DNA from: PR03 sp964353555
GTDB taxonomy: Bacteria > Myxococcota_A > UBA9160 > PR03
Direction of reading: 5' to 3'
Assembly: GCA_964353555.1 (NCBI GenBank)
Contig: CAYGWM010000004.1
Coordinates: 16,163-80,162 of the forward strand
Length of the DNA stretch: 64,000 nucleotides
In this document: piece after piece, positions 18,963-29,245 of the stretch
Layout: the number at the start of each line of letters is the position of its first letter
Numbering within the stretch: position 1 is the stretch's first letter
Position numbers and translations under genes: made by a program
Notes under the pieces: generated by a model
The model's database searches: none
What the model saw: the letters and a program-made list of their open reading frames with translations, nothing else
Told to the model about the DNA's origin: nothing

Positions 18963-19455
18963 ACGTGTCTGACGCGCTGCTCACGCTGCAGCGGTCGCGC
19001 CGCACCGCTTCCAACCAGCTCGCTGCGCCGGCCAGCTCGGATCCCGCAAGTACCTAACAGTAAAGAGGATTCGTGCTCTGACGCAGAGCGTAAATTTTTC
19101 GTTGCATTTCATCGATATCGAGCTAGCATCGGATTCGGATCGCGGTTGGTGGCGCCGTTCAGCATGTGATGATGGGGTAGGCGGCCACCAAGTATTAGTC
19201 GTCAAAGCAAGAATTGGATTGCTGCGGTGCGTCGTGCTGGCGACAGGTCAGAGCGACAGCCGGTCGGTAGTTGTTTTGCGTTGACGGCGAGGGATGCGTA
19301 AGCGGACTGCACTTCCAAAGGTGCCGGGAAAGCCCCGGACCCAACCCGGTTGCACCGGATGGAAGGCAGTACCGCGGATCGAGCGTCCGCTTCAAAGCTT
19401 CGAGAACTCGGATCAAGCGAAAAGCCGATCGATGGTCATTCGGAGGGGAAACACG
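18963..19455 (+). other. Long AT-richer leader upstream of the sigma-factor gene
   Basis: 493 nt without a credible gene and noticeably richer in A/T than the neighbourhood. A candidate promoter lies at 19102-19129 (TTGCAT, 16-nt spacer, TAGCAT). A folded segment at 19312-19365 pairs CTTCCA with TGGAAG, GGTGC with GCACC and CGGG with CCCG through small bulges. If the promoter is used, the sigma mRNA has a leader of about 320 nt. I recognise no known riboswitch or small RNA in it. Confidence 0.45.
19102..19129 (+). promoter_or_regulatory. Candidate promoter for the sigma-factor gene
   Basis: TTGCAT (19102-19107), 16-nt spacer, TAGCAT (19124-19129). The -10 box is the same hexamer as at the histone promoter. 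The surrounding DNA is AT-rich. Confidence 0.4.
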
Positions 19456-21015
19456 ATGACGGTACAGCGAGTCGTCCGCAAGGGACTGGGCGGCGCAATC
19501 AAACAGAGGAGCGAGTCGGGCGGGCGGCGAGACGGTCTGGGGGCTGGAAGCGACTTCCAGGCGCTCTGCACGGTCGACGCCCTTGTGGCCCACGCGGCAC
19601 GCCTCGCGAGCGCACGCCAGAGCGACGACGTTCGCGATCGCGAGCGCAGCGCGCTCGTTTCATATTTCCGCGACATCGCGGCGATCCCGACGCTCACCAA
19701 GGACCACGAGGTGCTGCTCGCCAAGGAGATCGAGGCGAGCACGCGCGCGTTCCGAGAGGGCATGCGCAGCATCCCGCTCACGGCGCGCGAGGTCGTGGGG
19801 ATCTGGCGAGAGCTCAAGTCCGAGGAGCGCGTGACGGGCAAGATGTCGGAGTCGTTCGGTTCGGGCTCGCCCGATGGCGAGGACCTGACCGCGCGCGTCG
19901 ACGAGGCGCTCTCCAAGGTCGAGGCGCTGCTGCGCCAGCGCGATGACCTCGTGTCCGGCGCCAAGCGCATCGCCGCGAAGGACCGCGCCAAGACGATGGA
20001 AAGACTCGACCGAAAGCTCGGTCAGCGTCTCGAAGAGGCCGACCTTTCGATGCAGATTCTCGGCCGGATTCGAGGTCGCTTGCTGGAAGTCCGTCGCGAG
20101 GCGCAGCGCGCGCAGCGTGATGTGCGCCAGTCCGAATCGCGACGCAGCACGCGCAGCCGAACCGTGGACCCGAACGCCGCGCTGCAGCGCGTCGCCGCGC
20201 TCGAAACGAAGACGGGCATCGATCTCGAGACGTTCCTGCGTCGCATGGCGCAGATCGAGGATTCCTGGCACCGGCTGATGGAAGTGAAGAACACCTTCGT
20301 TCAGCACAACCTGAAGCTGGTCGTCGCGATCGCGAAGGACTTCCGGAACATGGGCATCACCTTCCAGGATTTGATCCAGGAAGGGAACCTGGGCCTGATT
20401 CGCGCGGTCGAGAAGTTCGACTACCACCGCGGTCACAAGTTCTCGACGTACGCGGTGTGGTGGATCCGCCAGGCATTCATCCGCGCGATCCAGAACCACT
20501 CGCGGACGATTCGGATCCCGAGTCACGTGCACGACACGCTGCTCAAGTACCACCGCGCCTACGCGGAACTCGAGACGCGGCTCGGCCGCGACCCGACGCC
20601 GGTGGATCTCGCGCTGGCACTGAAGGTGCCGACCGAGCAGGTCGAGCAGCTCCAGCGCATGACGCGCGAGCCGGTGAGCCTCGAAGCCGAGGTGCGCGGT
20701 ACGGACACCAAACAGGTCAAGGACTACGTGAAGGATCCGGACGCAGTGTCGCCGGTGGACGGCCTCGATCACGCACGGCTCGAACGCGAGACGCAAGACG
20801 GCATCTCGCTGCTTTCCGCGCGCGAGCAGAACATCCTGCGCTGGCGATTCGGCATGAGTGGTGAGAAGGAGCACACGCTGGAGGAGATCGGCGCGAAGCT
20901 CGGTCTCTCGCGCGAGCGGGTGCGGCAGCTCGAGGCTCGCGCACTCGCGAAGCTGCGCGCTTCCGAGCACGGCGATCGACTGCGCGCGTTCGTGCTCGCC
21001 TCCGAGCGCTCGTAG
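19456..21015 (+). CDS. Sigma-70 family RNA polymerase sigma factor (RpoD/RpoS-like)
   Basis: A 519-residue group 1/2 sigma factor. Region 1.2 is at SALVSYFRDIAAIPTLTKDHE. A charged helical non-conserved insert of about 150 residues follows. Region 2 begins at VQHNLKLVVAIAKDF and includes DLIQEGNLGLIRAVEKFD and the -10 reader YAVWWIRQAFIRAIQNHSRT. Regions 3 and 4 include the -35 helix LEEIGAKLGLSRERVRQLEA. It lacks an obvious region 1.1. Region 2.4 differs somewhat from housekeeping RpoD, so it may be an alternative group-2 factor. GGAGGGG lies 9 nt before the ATG; a long in-frame upstream extension has no homology. Confidence 0.9.
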   Translation: MTVQRVVRKGLGGAIKQRSESGGRRDGLGAGSDFQALCTVDALVAHAARLASARQSDDVRDRERSALVSYFRDIAAIPTLTKDHEVLLAKEIEASTRAFREGMRSIPLTAREVVGIWRELKSEERVTGKMSESFGSGSPDGEDLTARVDEALSKVEALLRQRDDLVSGAKRIAAKDRAKTMERLDRKLGQRLEEADLSMQILGRIRGRLLEVRREAQRAQRDVRQSESRRSTRSRTVDPNAALQRVAALETKTGIDLETFLRRMAQIEDSWHRLMEVKNTFVQHNLKLVVAIAKDFRNMGITFQDLIQEGNLGLIRAVEKFDYHRGHKFSTYAVWWIRQAFIRAIQNHSRTIRIPSHVHDTLLKYHRAYAELETRLGRDPTPVDLALALKVPTEQVEQLQRMTREPVSLEAEVRGTDTKQVKDYVKDPDAVSPVDGLDHARLERETQDGISLLSAREQNILRWRFGMSGEKEHTLEEIGAKLGLSRERVRQLEARALAKLRASEHGDRLRAFVLASERS

Positions 21016-21021
21016 TGTGAT

Positions 21022-21067
21022 GCGGTGCGCGGGATCGGGCGCGCAAGCGCCTGATCCCGCGCACCGC
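21022..21067. terminator. Bidirectional hairpin between convergent genes
   Basis: A 20-bp stem (21022-21041 with 21048-21067, one G-U) around a 6-nt loop lies between the stops of the sigma-factor and isomerase genes. It has no T-tract, but its position and strength suit termination of both transcripts. Confidence 0.65.
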
Positions 21068-21072
21068 TCTCG

Positions 21073-22599
21073 CTACGACGCCGGCGTCAGCGCGGAAAGA
21101 TCGACCACCAGGTCGCCGTCGCGCGTGAGACGGGCACGGGCCTCGCGGAGCCACTCGCTGCGCAGCTCGCCCCGGCGCGCCTCGACGAGTTTGGGCCGCT
21201 CCGTCGCAACTTCGCGCGCGATGTCGTCGTCGCTCGGACCGCGGCGTTCGAGCACTTGCACCATCACCAGGTTGGTGCCCACTTCGAACACGCGATCGAG
21301 ACTCGTCTTGTCGGTGTTTGCTGCAAAGACTGCCGTCACCACCTGCGGTGCCGCGCCAAGCCCGGGCAAGTAGCCATCGCTGCGGCGACGCAGCCATTCA
21401 CTGGTTTTCGTCGGGACCTTCGCTTCGCGTGCAGCTTCTTCCAGCGATTTGCCCGATCGCAGCGCGGCGACCAGGCGGTCGCTCGTCTCCCGCGCGAGCG
21501 CCCGCGCCCGATCCGCACCCGCCAATTCCTCCGCGATCTCATGGGCGGCTTCGTCGAAGCTGCGGTCCTTGGCGGCTTCGTGAGCCTCGGTACGAATCAC
21601 GTGGAAGCCGAAGTCGGTGCGCACGACTTCGCTCGTCTCGCCGTCCTTCTGCTTGAACGCAACGTCTTCGAAGGCCGGTACCATCTGCTGGCGCGGGAAG
21701 AGTCCGAGGTCGCCGCCGCGGTCCTTGGAGCCCGGATCCTCGGAAACCTCGGCAGCGACCTTCGCGAAGTCCTCTCCTGCCTTGATGCGGGCGGACGCCA
21801 CGTCGATGCGCTTTTTCGCTTCTTCGACCTTGTCCGCCGCAGCATCCTTCTCGACCCGCACCAGCACATGCCGCGCGCGCACGCGCTCGGGTAGGTGATA
21901 GCGGTCGGTGTGCTCGTCGTAGTATCGGCGCACGCGCTCGTTCTGCTCGCGCAGCAGCTTCTCCACGGCGTCGTTGTCTGCCTCGACTCCCGGCGGCGGC
22001 TTCTGCTGGTCCAGCGCGACCGTCGCGATCCGCACCTCCTCGAGTCGGTTGCGGACCGCATCGCGAGCCTCGGAATCCGAGACGGCGGCGCTGGCGTCGA
22101 TCAGGTCGAGCAGCTTCGAGAAGAGGATGTCGTCGCGAACCTCCTGCACGAAGCGGCCCTCGCTCCCGAAGCGGCGCACCGCGTAGTCGCGCACAGCCTT
22201 GCCGTCGAAGTCGCCGTCCTGGCCTCCAAAGGCGCGACGGACGAGCAGCTTCACCTCTTCGTCACTGGCCTGCAGGCCCAGCCGTTCGGCCTCGTTCGCC
22301 AGCACGGCCCGCTGGATCAGCTGATCGGCTGAGATCTGGTCGAGGTATTGGCTCGCGGCCTTCGCATCGAAGGACTGACCGAGGCTCTCGCGCAGATTGC
22401 GCTCCTGGTCGTCGCGCACCCGCTGGAGGTCGGCGACCGAGTAGCGCCGCGACCCGAGCTGGACGATCGAGCCCCTCTCCTCGGGGCTGCTCAGCTTGCC
22501 CGGTCCGCCGAGTCCGAGATAGGCGACGAACACGCCAGCGATCGCGAATATCACGCCACCGATGAAGTATCGGTGACTGCGTCGCAACAGCGCGAGCAT
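21073..22599 (-). CDS. Membrane-anchored parvulin-type peptidyl-prolyl isomerase (PpiD/SurA-like)
   Basis: A 508-residue periplasmic folding factor. One transmembrane anchor is near the N-terminus (FIGGVIFAIAGVFVAYLGL). A SurA-N-like helical region follows (about 55-230). The PPIase core is around RARHVLVRVEKD, continuing EDPGSKDRGGDLGLFPRQQMVPAFEDVAF and GFHVIRTEA, the standard rotamase pattern. Domain order fits PpiD, which helps newly exported proteins fold at the Sec exit. The ATG at 22599 has AGGAG upstream; a longer open frame to 23187 runs over mreB and is not real. It is divergent from the mre operon. Confidence 0.85.
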   Translation of the reverse strand: MLALLRRSHRYFIGGVIFAIAGVFVAYLGLGGPGKLSSPEERGSIVQLGSRRYSVADLQRVRDDQERNLRESLGQSFDAKAASQYLDQISADQLIQRAVLANEAERLGLQASDEEVKLLVRRAFGGQDGDFDGKAVRDYAVRRFGSEGRFVQEVRDDILFSKLLDLIDASAAVSDSEARDAVRNRLEEVRIATVALDQQKPPPGVEADNDAVEKLLREQNERVRRYYDEHTDRYHLPERVRARHVLVRVEKDAAADKVEEAKKRIDVASARIKAGEDFAKVAAEVSEDPGSKDRGGDLGLFPRQQMVPAFEDVAFKQKDGETSEVVRTDFGFHVIRTEAHEAAKDRSFDEAAHEIAEELAGADRARALARETSDRLVAALRSGKSLEEAAREAKVPTKTSEWLRRRSDGYLPGLGAAPQVVTAVFAANTDKTSLDRVFEVGTNLVMVQVLERRGPSDDDIAREVATERPKLVEARRGELRSEWLREARARLTRDGDLVVDLSALTPAS

Positions 22600-22761
22600 T
22601 CCAGCTCCTTCTACGTTTGAATCGACCGCGTCCGCCTGCGAGCCTGGTGCTCCGAGCCGAAGGGCTCGCGCGGGGCTTGTTTGCCCCGATGGCGGCAAGC
22701 CGGTGGAGCCTAAGGGGGCGCATCGCCGCGAGCAAGGCGCGGTGTTCGAGTGGGACGGCGG

Positions 22762-22791
22762 TTGATCGCCTGGGGGCGCGACTGTTACGCT
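22762..22791 (+). promoter_or_regulatory. Candidate promoter of the mre operon
   Basis: TTGATC (22762-22767), 18-nt spacer, TACGCT (22786-22791), about 100 nt before mreB in a 294-nt divergent intergenic region. The rest of that region shows only a short GC-rich hairpin near 22660-22690 and no gene. Confidence 0.4.
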
Positions 22792-22893
22792 CCGCAACCG
22801 ACGCCATCGGCATCGAAGGATCTGCTGAAAACCAGCACTGAGGCGAGCGGCGCACCGGGTCCCGGACCGCGTCGCGCCAGGAGCGGCCAAGCC

Positions 22894-23928
<1,035 letters not shown>

Positions 23929-23986
23929 CGACGCGTCGCACCACGCGGATCGGGAACCAAATCGAGACTGCGACCGGAGCTCCGTA

Positions 23987-24898
23987 ATGCGCGAGCTATT
24001 CGAGCGATTGCGCGTACCGCTCCTGCTCGCGCTACTGGCTACGCTCTCGCTGGTGGTGGTTGCGTCGGATCGCCGCGTGATGACGGGCGGAGCGCAGGAG
24101 CGCGGGTTCCTGCCCGGCGTGCTGATCGAGATCGCCGCGCCCGTGCAGAAGGTGCTCTCGCTGCCCGCCGAACTGACGCGCAGCGGTTGGGGTCGTTACG
24201 TCGCGTTGCAAGGCGTGCACAGCGAGAACGAGCGCCTGATGGCGCGCGTCGCGGCGCTGGAGGAAGAGAACCTCCAGTACCGCGAGGCGCTGGTCGAGAG
24301 CGGTCGTCTGCAGCGCATTGCCGAGATGCGCACCGATTTCGAGGCGCCGATGCGGCCGGCGCAGGTGGTCGGACAGGATGTCTCGCCTTGGTTCCGTTCG
24401 GTACTGGTCGACCGCGGCGGCTCCGACGGCGTGCGCTCGGGCATGCCGGTCGTCACCGAGACCGGCGTCGTCGGCCTCGTCACCGCCTCTTCGCCGCATG
24501 CGGGTCGCACGATGTTGCTACTCGACGCGCAGAGCGCCGTCGACGCGCTGGTGCAGCGGTCGCGTGCGCGCGGGATCGTCCGCGGCGACGGTACCGACCG
24601 CCTCAGCTTCGAGTTCTTCGTGCGCGGCGACGACGTGCAGGTGGGAGACATCGTCATCACCTCGGGCTTCGGCGGCGTCTACCCGAAAGGTCTACGGATC
24701 GGCGAGATCCTCGAGGTGCAATCCGATGGCGAGCGATTGCTGCAGCGCGCGCGGGTTCGACCAGCCGTCGACTTTGGTCGCCTCGAACAGGTGTTCGTGA
24801 TGCTCTGGCGCGGACCCACGCTCGACCTGCTCTACGAAGGCGAGGGCGACACGCCGACGCAGGCCGAAGAGAAACCCACGGGAGCGCCCGGCTCGTGA
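23987..24898 (+). CDS. mreC: Rod shape-determining protein MreC
   Basis: A bitopic protein of 303 residues. It has a short cytoplasmic start, one membrane helix (LLLALLATLSLVVVA), a coiled coil (HSENERLMARVAALEEENLQY) and the periplasmic beta domain containing VLVDRGGSDGVRSGMPV and ITSGFGGVYPKGLRIG. It links MreB to PBP2/RodA. The C-terminus is an acidic Glu/Thr tail. It overlaps mreD by 4 nt. Confidence 0.94.
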   Translation: MRELFERLRVPLLLALLATLSLVVVASDRRVMTGGAQERGFLPGVLIEIAAPVQKVLSLPAELTRSGWGRYVALQGVHSENERLMARVAALEEENLQYREALVESGRLQRIAEMRTDFEAPMRPAQVVGQDVSPWFRSVLVDRGGSDGVRSGMPVVTETGVVGLVTASSPHAGRTMLLLDAQSAVDALVQRSRARGIVRGDGTDRLSFEFFVRGDDVQVGDIVITSGFGGVYPKGLRIGEILEVQSDGERLLQRARVRPAVDFGRLEQVFVMLWRGPTLDLLYEGEGDTPTQAEEKPTGAPGS

Positions 24899-25422
24899 GA
24901 GCGATCGCCACCGCGTGGCTGCTCACCGCGATGGGGCTGTGGCTCGCCGGCGCTGCTGCGCCGTGGCTCCCGCGCGGCGTGTTGCCGGATCCGGCGCTGC
25001 TGGCGGCGGTTGCGCTCGGCCTGCACATGCCCGGTCTGCGCGGGATCATCGCGGCGTGGGGAGTGGGTTGGCAGCAGGACTTTCTCTCCGGCGCGCCGCT
25101 CGGGCTCTTCGCGTTGCTGCAACTGCTCGCGTGGGCGGCGACCCGACTCGGCGAGCGCCAGCTCGCGCTCGCGCGCGCCGTCGCGCTGGTGCCGTTCACC
25201 GCGGTGCTGACAGTCGCGCAGGCGCTGCTCGTGATGGGGATCACCGGCGGACCGCGCTTCGACGACCCGCGCACGCTCCCAGTGCTCGTCATACACGCGT
25301 TCGTGAATGCGCTCGTGGTGCCCTTCGCGAGCCGAGTCTTCGGCGCTGCGGTAGGCCGCGTCGACGCGCCGGAACAGAGTCGCAGCGGGCTGCGCTTCGA
25401 TGCGGGAGCGCCGCTGCGATGA
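24895..25422 (+). CDS. mreD: Rod shape-determining protein MreD
   Basis: A 175-residue, very hydrophobic protein with about five membrane spans, in the canonical MreD position between mreC and PBP2. Conserved features are weak in this family; WGVGWQQDFLSGAPLGLFAL matches the typical Gly-rich FxQDxLSGxPLG segment. GTG start at 24895 overlapping the mreC stop, and ATGA overlap with mrdA. Confidence 0.85.
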   Translation: MRAIATAWLLTAMGLWLAGAAAPWLPRGVLPDPALLAAVALGLHMPGLRGIIAAWGVGWQQDFLSGAPLGLFALLQLLAWAATRLGERQLALARAVALVPFTAVLTVAQALLVMGITGGPRFDDPRTLPVLVIHAFVNALVVPFASRVFGAAVGRVDAPEQSRSGLRFDAGAPLR

Positions 25423-27392
25423 GCACGCTCGGCAGCATGGGCTCTTGGAGCGACGACTATTTCGACCAGCGCCTGCGCGTGCTCGGCATCGTGATGGGGG
25501 GCTTCTTCGCGCTGTTTCTGGTGCGCCTGTTCCAGCTCCAGATCGTCGAGGGCGAGCAGCATCTCGAGCGCTCTCAGCGCAACTCGATCCGCACCGAGCG
25601 CATCGCGTCGCCGCGCGGCGAGATCGTCGATCGCGAAGGTCGCGTGCTCGCGTCGACGCGCCCGGCCTTCGAATTGGAAGTCGTTCCGAGCGAGGTGCGC
25701 GACAAGGAACGCACCGTTGCGCTGCTCGCGGCGTTGATGGACCAATCGAAAGAGAGCGTGCGCCAGACAGTGAGCGCCGCGCGCGGGCGCGCGCGCTTCC
25801 AAGCCGTGCGACTCCAGGACGACCTGTCCTTCGAACAGCTCGCGCGCGTGGAATCGCATCGCTACGCGTTGCCCGGCGTGATCACCGAAGTGCACCCGCG
25901 GCGCGAGTATCCCTACGGGTCTCTCGCGGCGCACGTCGTGGGAACGATCGGCGAGGTACGCACGGATCAGCTCGATGGGCGTCGCTTCACCGGCTACCGC
26001 TCCGGCGAGCAGGTGGGGCAATCGGGTGTCGAGTCGCTGCTCGAACGACACCTGCGCGGGCGCTTCGGCGGGCGGAACGTCGTGGTGGACGTGGCGGGCC
26101 GCACCGTCGAAGTGCTCGACGCCGTCGAGCCCCGCTCGGGCGGGCGCGCGGTACTCACGATCGACGTCGACTTGCAGTTGGCCGCGGAGAACGGACTGCG
26201 CGAGACCGCGGCGCCGGGGGATCCGGTCGCGGGCGCGGTCGTCGCGCTGGATCCGCGCAACGGAGACGTACTCGCTCTTGCGTCGCTGCCGAACTTCGAC
26301 CCGAACGAATTTCCGGGTGGCATCGAGGCCGCCAGCTGGCGCGCGCTGAAAGACGATCCGCTGAAGCCTCTGCAGGATCGCGCGGTCGCAGGCCAGTTCC
26401 CGCCGGGCTCCACTTACAAGCCGTTCATCGCGGCGATCGCGCTGCAGGAGAAGGTGCGCACGCCGAGTGCGGGAACCTTCTGTCCGGGCAGCTTCTGGTT
26501 CGGCAATCGCTCCTTCGGCTGCTGGAAGAAGACCGGACACGGCACCATGGACCTGCACCGGGCGATCGTGCAGTCGTGCGACGTCTATTTCTACCGCGCC
26601 GGTCTCGACATCGGTGTCGATCGCATGGCCGAATACATGAAGAGTTTTGGCTTCGGCTCAGCGACCGGAATCGGGCTCGAGAACGAGCGCGGAGGAATCC
26701 TGCCGAGCAGCGAATGGAAGCAGCGCCGTTTCAAGCAGCCGTGGATGGCGGGCGAGACGGTGTCGATCTCGATCGGTCAGGGCTACGTGGTCGTGACCCC
26801 GCTGCAGCTCGCGGCCGCATTCGGCGCGCTCGGTACCGGTCAACTCGTGCGCCCGCGCCTCGTTCTCGAACGCCTTGCCCCCGACGGCACAGGCATTCCG
26901 GAACCGGTTCAGGTGCTGAACCAGCTGCCGATCGATGCGGAATATCTGGCGCTCGTGCGGAGTGCACTGCGCGGTGTCGTCGTCGAAGGCGGTGGAACCG
27001 GCCGGCGCTCGCAGGTGCCGGGTCTCGATGTCGGTGGCAAGACGGGTACCGCGCAGGTGGTGAAACTCGAAAAGACGGCCGGCTTGCGCGAGAAAGCCAT
27101 TCCGTGGAAGTACCGCGACCACGCCTGGTTCGGCGCGATCGCACCGGTCGACGCGCCCGAGATTGCGATCGTGGTGCTCTGCGAACACTGCGGCCACGGC
27201 GGCTCGGCAGCCGCACCGATCGCGCAACGCGTGCTCGCGAAGTGGTGGGAGAAGCGAAACGCGGGGCCCCCGCCCGCATTGCAAGCCGCTGTCGTCGCCG
27301 ACTCGGAAGCGGATCACGCAGCGCACGCGGAACATGACGATGCGGCGCCCGCAGATCACGAGACAGCCGGGGAACCCGATGGCGCGGATTGA
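25419..27392 (+). CDS. mrdA: Penicillin-binding protein 2 (elongasome transpeptidase)
   Basis: A 657-residue class B PBP. Membrane anchor GIVMGGFFALFLVRLFQLQI, then the non-catalytic dimerisation domain (RGEIVDREGRVLASTRP). The transpeptidase domain has the active-site Ser in PPGSTYKPF, the second motif SCDVYFYRAG and KTGTAQ. A Cys pair near CPGSFWFGNRSFGCW is typical of Gram-negative PBP2. It crosslinks side-wall peptidoglycan with RodA. The last about 45 residues are an Ala/His/Asp-rich tail. It overlaps rodA by 14 nt. Confidence 0.95.
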   Translation: MSTLGSMGSWSDDYFDQRLRVLGIVMGGFFALFLVRLFQLQIVEGEQHLERSQRNSIRTERIASPRGEIVDREGRVLASTRPAFELEVVPSEVRDKERTVALLAALMDQSKESVRQTVSAARGRARFQAVRLQDDLSFEQLARVESHRYALPGVITEVHPRREYPYGSLAAHVVGTIGEVRTDQLDGRRFTGYRSGEQVGQSGVESLLERHLRGRFGGRNVVVDVAGRTVEVLDAVEPRSGGRAVLTIDVDLQLAAENGLRETAAPGDPVAGAVVALDPRNGDVLALASLPNFDPNEFPGGIEAASWRALKDDPLKPLQDRAVAGQFPPGSTYKPFIAAIALQEKVRTPSAGTFCPGSFWFGNRSFGCWKKTGHGTMDLHRAIVQSCDVYFYRAGLDIGVDRMAEYMKSFGFGSATGIGLENERGGILPSSEWKQRRFKQPWMAGETVSISIGQGYVVVTPLQLAAAFGALGTGQLVRPRLVLERLAPDGTGIPEPVQVLNQLPIDAEYLALVRSALRGVVVEGGGTGRRSQVPGLDVGGKTGTAQVVKLEKTAGLREKAIPWKYRDHAWFGAIAPVDAPEIAIVVLCEHCGHGGSAAAPIAQRVLAKWWEKRNAGPPPALQAAVVADSEADHAAHAEHDDAAPADHETAGEPDGAD

Positions 27393-28488
27393 ACGGCGCT
27401 TCGCCCAGCACAACGAATGGTGGTTGATGGGCCTGATCGGGGTGCTGCTCGCGCTCGGGATCGCGAATCTGATGTCGGCGACGCATCCCGAGTCCGAGTC
27501 GCTGCTGACGCCGACCGTGAAGCGACAGTGTTTCGCGTTGCTGCTCGGTCTGGTGGGTTTCGCCGGCGCGATCGCGATCGACTACCGCCGGCTCGAGCGC
27601 TGGGTGCCATTCCTCTACGTCGGCAGTCTCGGGCTACTGGTTGCGACGCTGGTGGTCGGAACGATGACGCATGGAAACCAGAGCTGGCTCGTGTTCGGGC
27701 CGCTGCGACTGCAGCCCTCGGAGCTGGCGCGTGTCGCGATGATCCTGATGCTGGCACGCTACTTCCATCGCAATCCGCCCAGCGAGGTGCGCCGGCTGCG
27801 GGATCTCTTTCTCCCCGGCTTGATCGCCGCCGCGACCGTGGGGCTGATCGTGCTCGGTCGTGACATGGGCGTCGCGCTGCTGACGCTCGCGGTCGCCGCC
27901 ACCTACCTGATCTTCGTGCGGATCCCGATCCGCTCGTGGGCGATGGTCGCCGGCACCGCACTCGCGGTGCTCGCGATCGTCTGGGTCTTCGTGCTCGCGG
28001 ACTATCAGAAGAGCCGCATCCTCGATGTCGCCGATCCCGGTCGCGATCCGCTCGCGTCGGGTTATCAGGCGAATCAGTCGCGAATCGCGATCGGCTCGGG
28101 CGGGCTCTTCGGCAAGGGCTACATGGAGGGTACGCAGACGCAGCTCCGCTTCCTCCCTACGCAGCACACCGATTTCATCTTCTCGGTGTTGGCGGAGGAA
28201 TGGGGGCTGGTCGGCGCCGCCACCGTGCTGGTGCTCTACTTCTCGTTGCTGGTCTGGGGTCTCGTGATTGCGGGCGGCTCCAAGGATCTGTTCGGCGCGC
28301 TGCTGGCCGTCGGCGTGGTGGGGATGCTGTTCTGGCCAGCCGTGGTGAACGTCTTGATGGTAGTCGGGTTGGCTCCGGTGATCGGTGTGCCGCTGCCGCT
28401 GTTCTCGTACGGCGGCTCTTCACTGCTCGGATCGCTGATCGCATTGGGCCTGCTCCTCAATGTGTCGCTGCGGCGCTACCTGTTCTGA
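27379..28488 (+). CDS. rodA: Peptidoglycan glycosyltransferase RodA
   Basis: A SEDS-family polymerase of 369 residues with ten predicted spans. Hallmarks are NQSWLVFGPLRLQPSELARVAM, LGRDMGVALL, YQANQSRIAIGSGGLFGKG, FLPTQHTDFIFSVLAEEWG and GVPLPLFSYGGSSLL. It polymerises glycan strands from lipid II as partner of PBP2. The ATG at 27379 lies within the PBP2 3' end; longer open frame upstream is antisense to nothing known and shows no homology. Last gene of the elongasome operon. Confidence 0.95.
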   Translation: MARIERRFAQHNEWWLMGLIGVLLALGIANLMSATHPESESLLTPTVKRQCFALLLGLVGFAGAIAIDYRRLERWVPFLYVGSLGLLVATLVVGTMTHGNQSWLVFGPLRLQPSELARVAMILMLARYFHRNPPSEVRRLRDLFLPGLIAAATVGLIVLGRDMGVALLTLAVAATYLIFVRIPIRSWAMVAGTALAVLAIVWVFVLADYQKSRILDVADPGRDPLASGYQANQSRIAIGSGGLFGKGYMEGTQTQLRFLPTQHTDFIFSVLAEEWGLVGAATVLVLYFSLLVWGLVIAGGSKDLFGALLAVGVVGMLFWPAVVNVLMVVGLAPVIGVPLPLFSYGGSSLLGSLIALGLLLNVSLRRYLF

Positions 28489-28491
28489 ACG

Positions 28492-29220
28492 ATGGTTCCG
28501 CCCACCCGCAAGCGCACGGCTCCTCGCATCGGCGCATTCTTCGACATGGACAAGACGCTGATCTCGGAGAACTCCGGCTCGCTGTACATGAAGTACCGCT
28601 ACGAGCGCGGCGAGGTCGACGGCTGGGATCTCGCCAAGGGCCTCTTCGACTACCTGCGTTACAAGGCCGGCATTCTGGACATCCGCGCGTTCACGCAGCA
28701 GGCGATGCTCGAATTCCGCGGCCAGAGCGAACGCAAGCTGCTGCGCGAAGCGCGCGACTTCGTCGAGCAGGTGGTGGTGCCGACGGTCTACCCCGAAGCG
28801 ATCGAGACACTGCGCTGGCACCAGAAGCAGGGGCACGTGGTCGCGATCGTTTCGGGCGCCACCAAATTCGTGGTGCGTCCGGTCGCCGAGGCGCTCGGCA
28901 TCAAGCACTACCTGTATACGCGTCTCGAGGTCGAGCACGGCCGCTTCACCGGCCGCGTCATCGACCCGCTCTGCTTCGAGGAAGGCAAGATCTACTGGCT
29001 GCAGCAGTTCATCGACGAGCGCGGCATCGATCTCGCGAAGAGCTGGTTCTACACCGACTCGGTCACCGACCTGCCGCTGATGGACCTGGTCGGCCACCCG
29101 GTCGCAGTGAACCCCGACCCGTTCCTGTTTCGCGCAGCAAGGCGGCGCCACTGGCCTGTGAAGTTCTACGAACCCCCCGTCGCCGCCGCGCAGCGAGCCA
29201 AAGGCGAGCGAAGTCCATGA
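28492..29220 (+). CDS. HAD-IB family phosphatase (SerB-like)
   Basis: A 242-residue HAD hydrolase. Motif I is AFFDMDKTLI, motif II IVSGATKF, and motif III/IV comprises the Lys in EEGKIYW and YTDSVTDLPLM. The helical cap following motif I (SLYMKYRYERGEVDGW) matches the HAD-IB group that includes phosphoserine phosphatase-like and lipid phosphatases. It follows rodA by 3 nt and may be in the same transcript. The last 12 codons (AAAQRAKGERSP) come from a copy of the dispersed intergenic repeat, so the original end was probably slightly different. Confidence 0.85.
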   Translation: MVPPTRKRTAPRIGAFFDMDKTLISENSGSLYMKYRYERGEVDGWDLAKGLFDYLRYKAGILDIRAFTQQAMLEFRGQSERKLLREARDFVEQVVVPTVYPEAIETLRWHQKQGHVVAIVSGATKFVVRPVAEALGIKHYLYTRLEVEHGRFTGRVIDPLCFEEGKIYWLQQFIDERGIDLAKSWFYTDSVTDLPLMDLVGHPVAVNPDPFLFRAARRRHWPVKFYEPPVAAAQRAKGERSP

Positions 29221-29222
29221 GG
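29188..29222 (+). repeat. Dispersed intergenic repeat, copy B
   Basis: GCGCAGCGAGCCAAAGGCGAGCG followed by AAGTCCATGAGG; nearly identical to the copy at 37807. It supplies the last codons and stop of the HAD phosphatase gene. Confidence 0.6.
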
Positions 29223-29245
29223 GCGCGGTCGAGCTGGCAACACCC

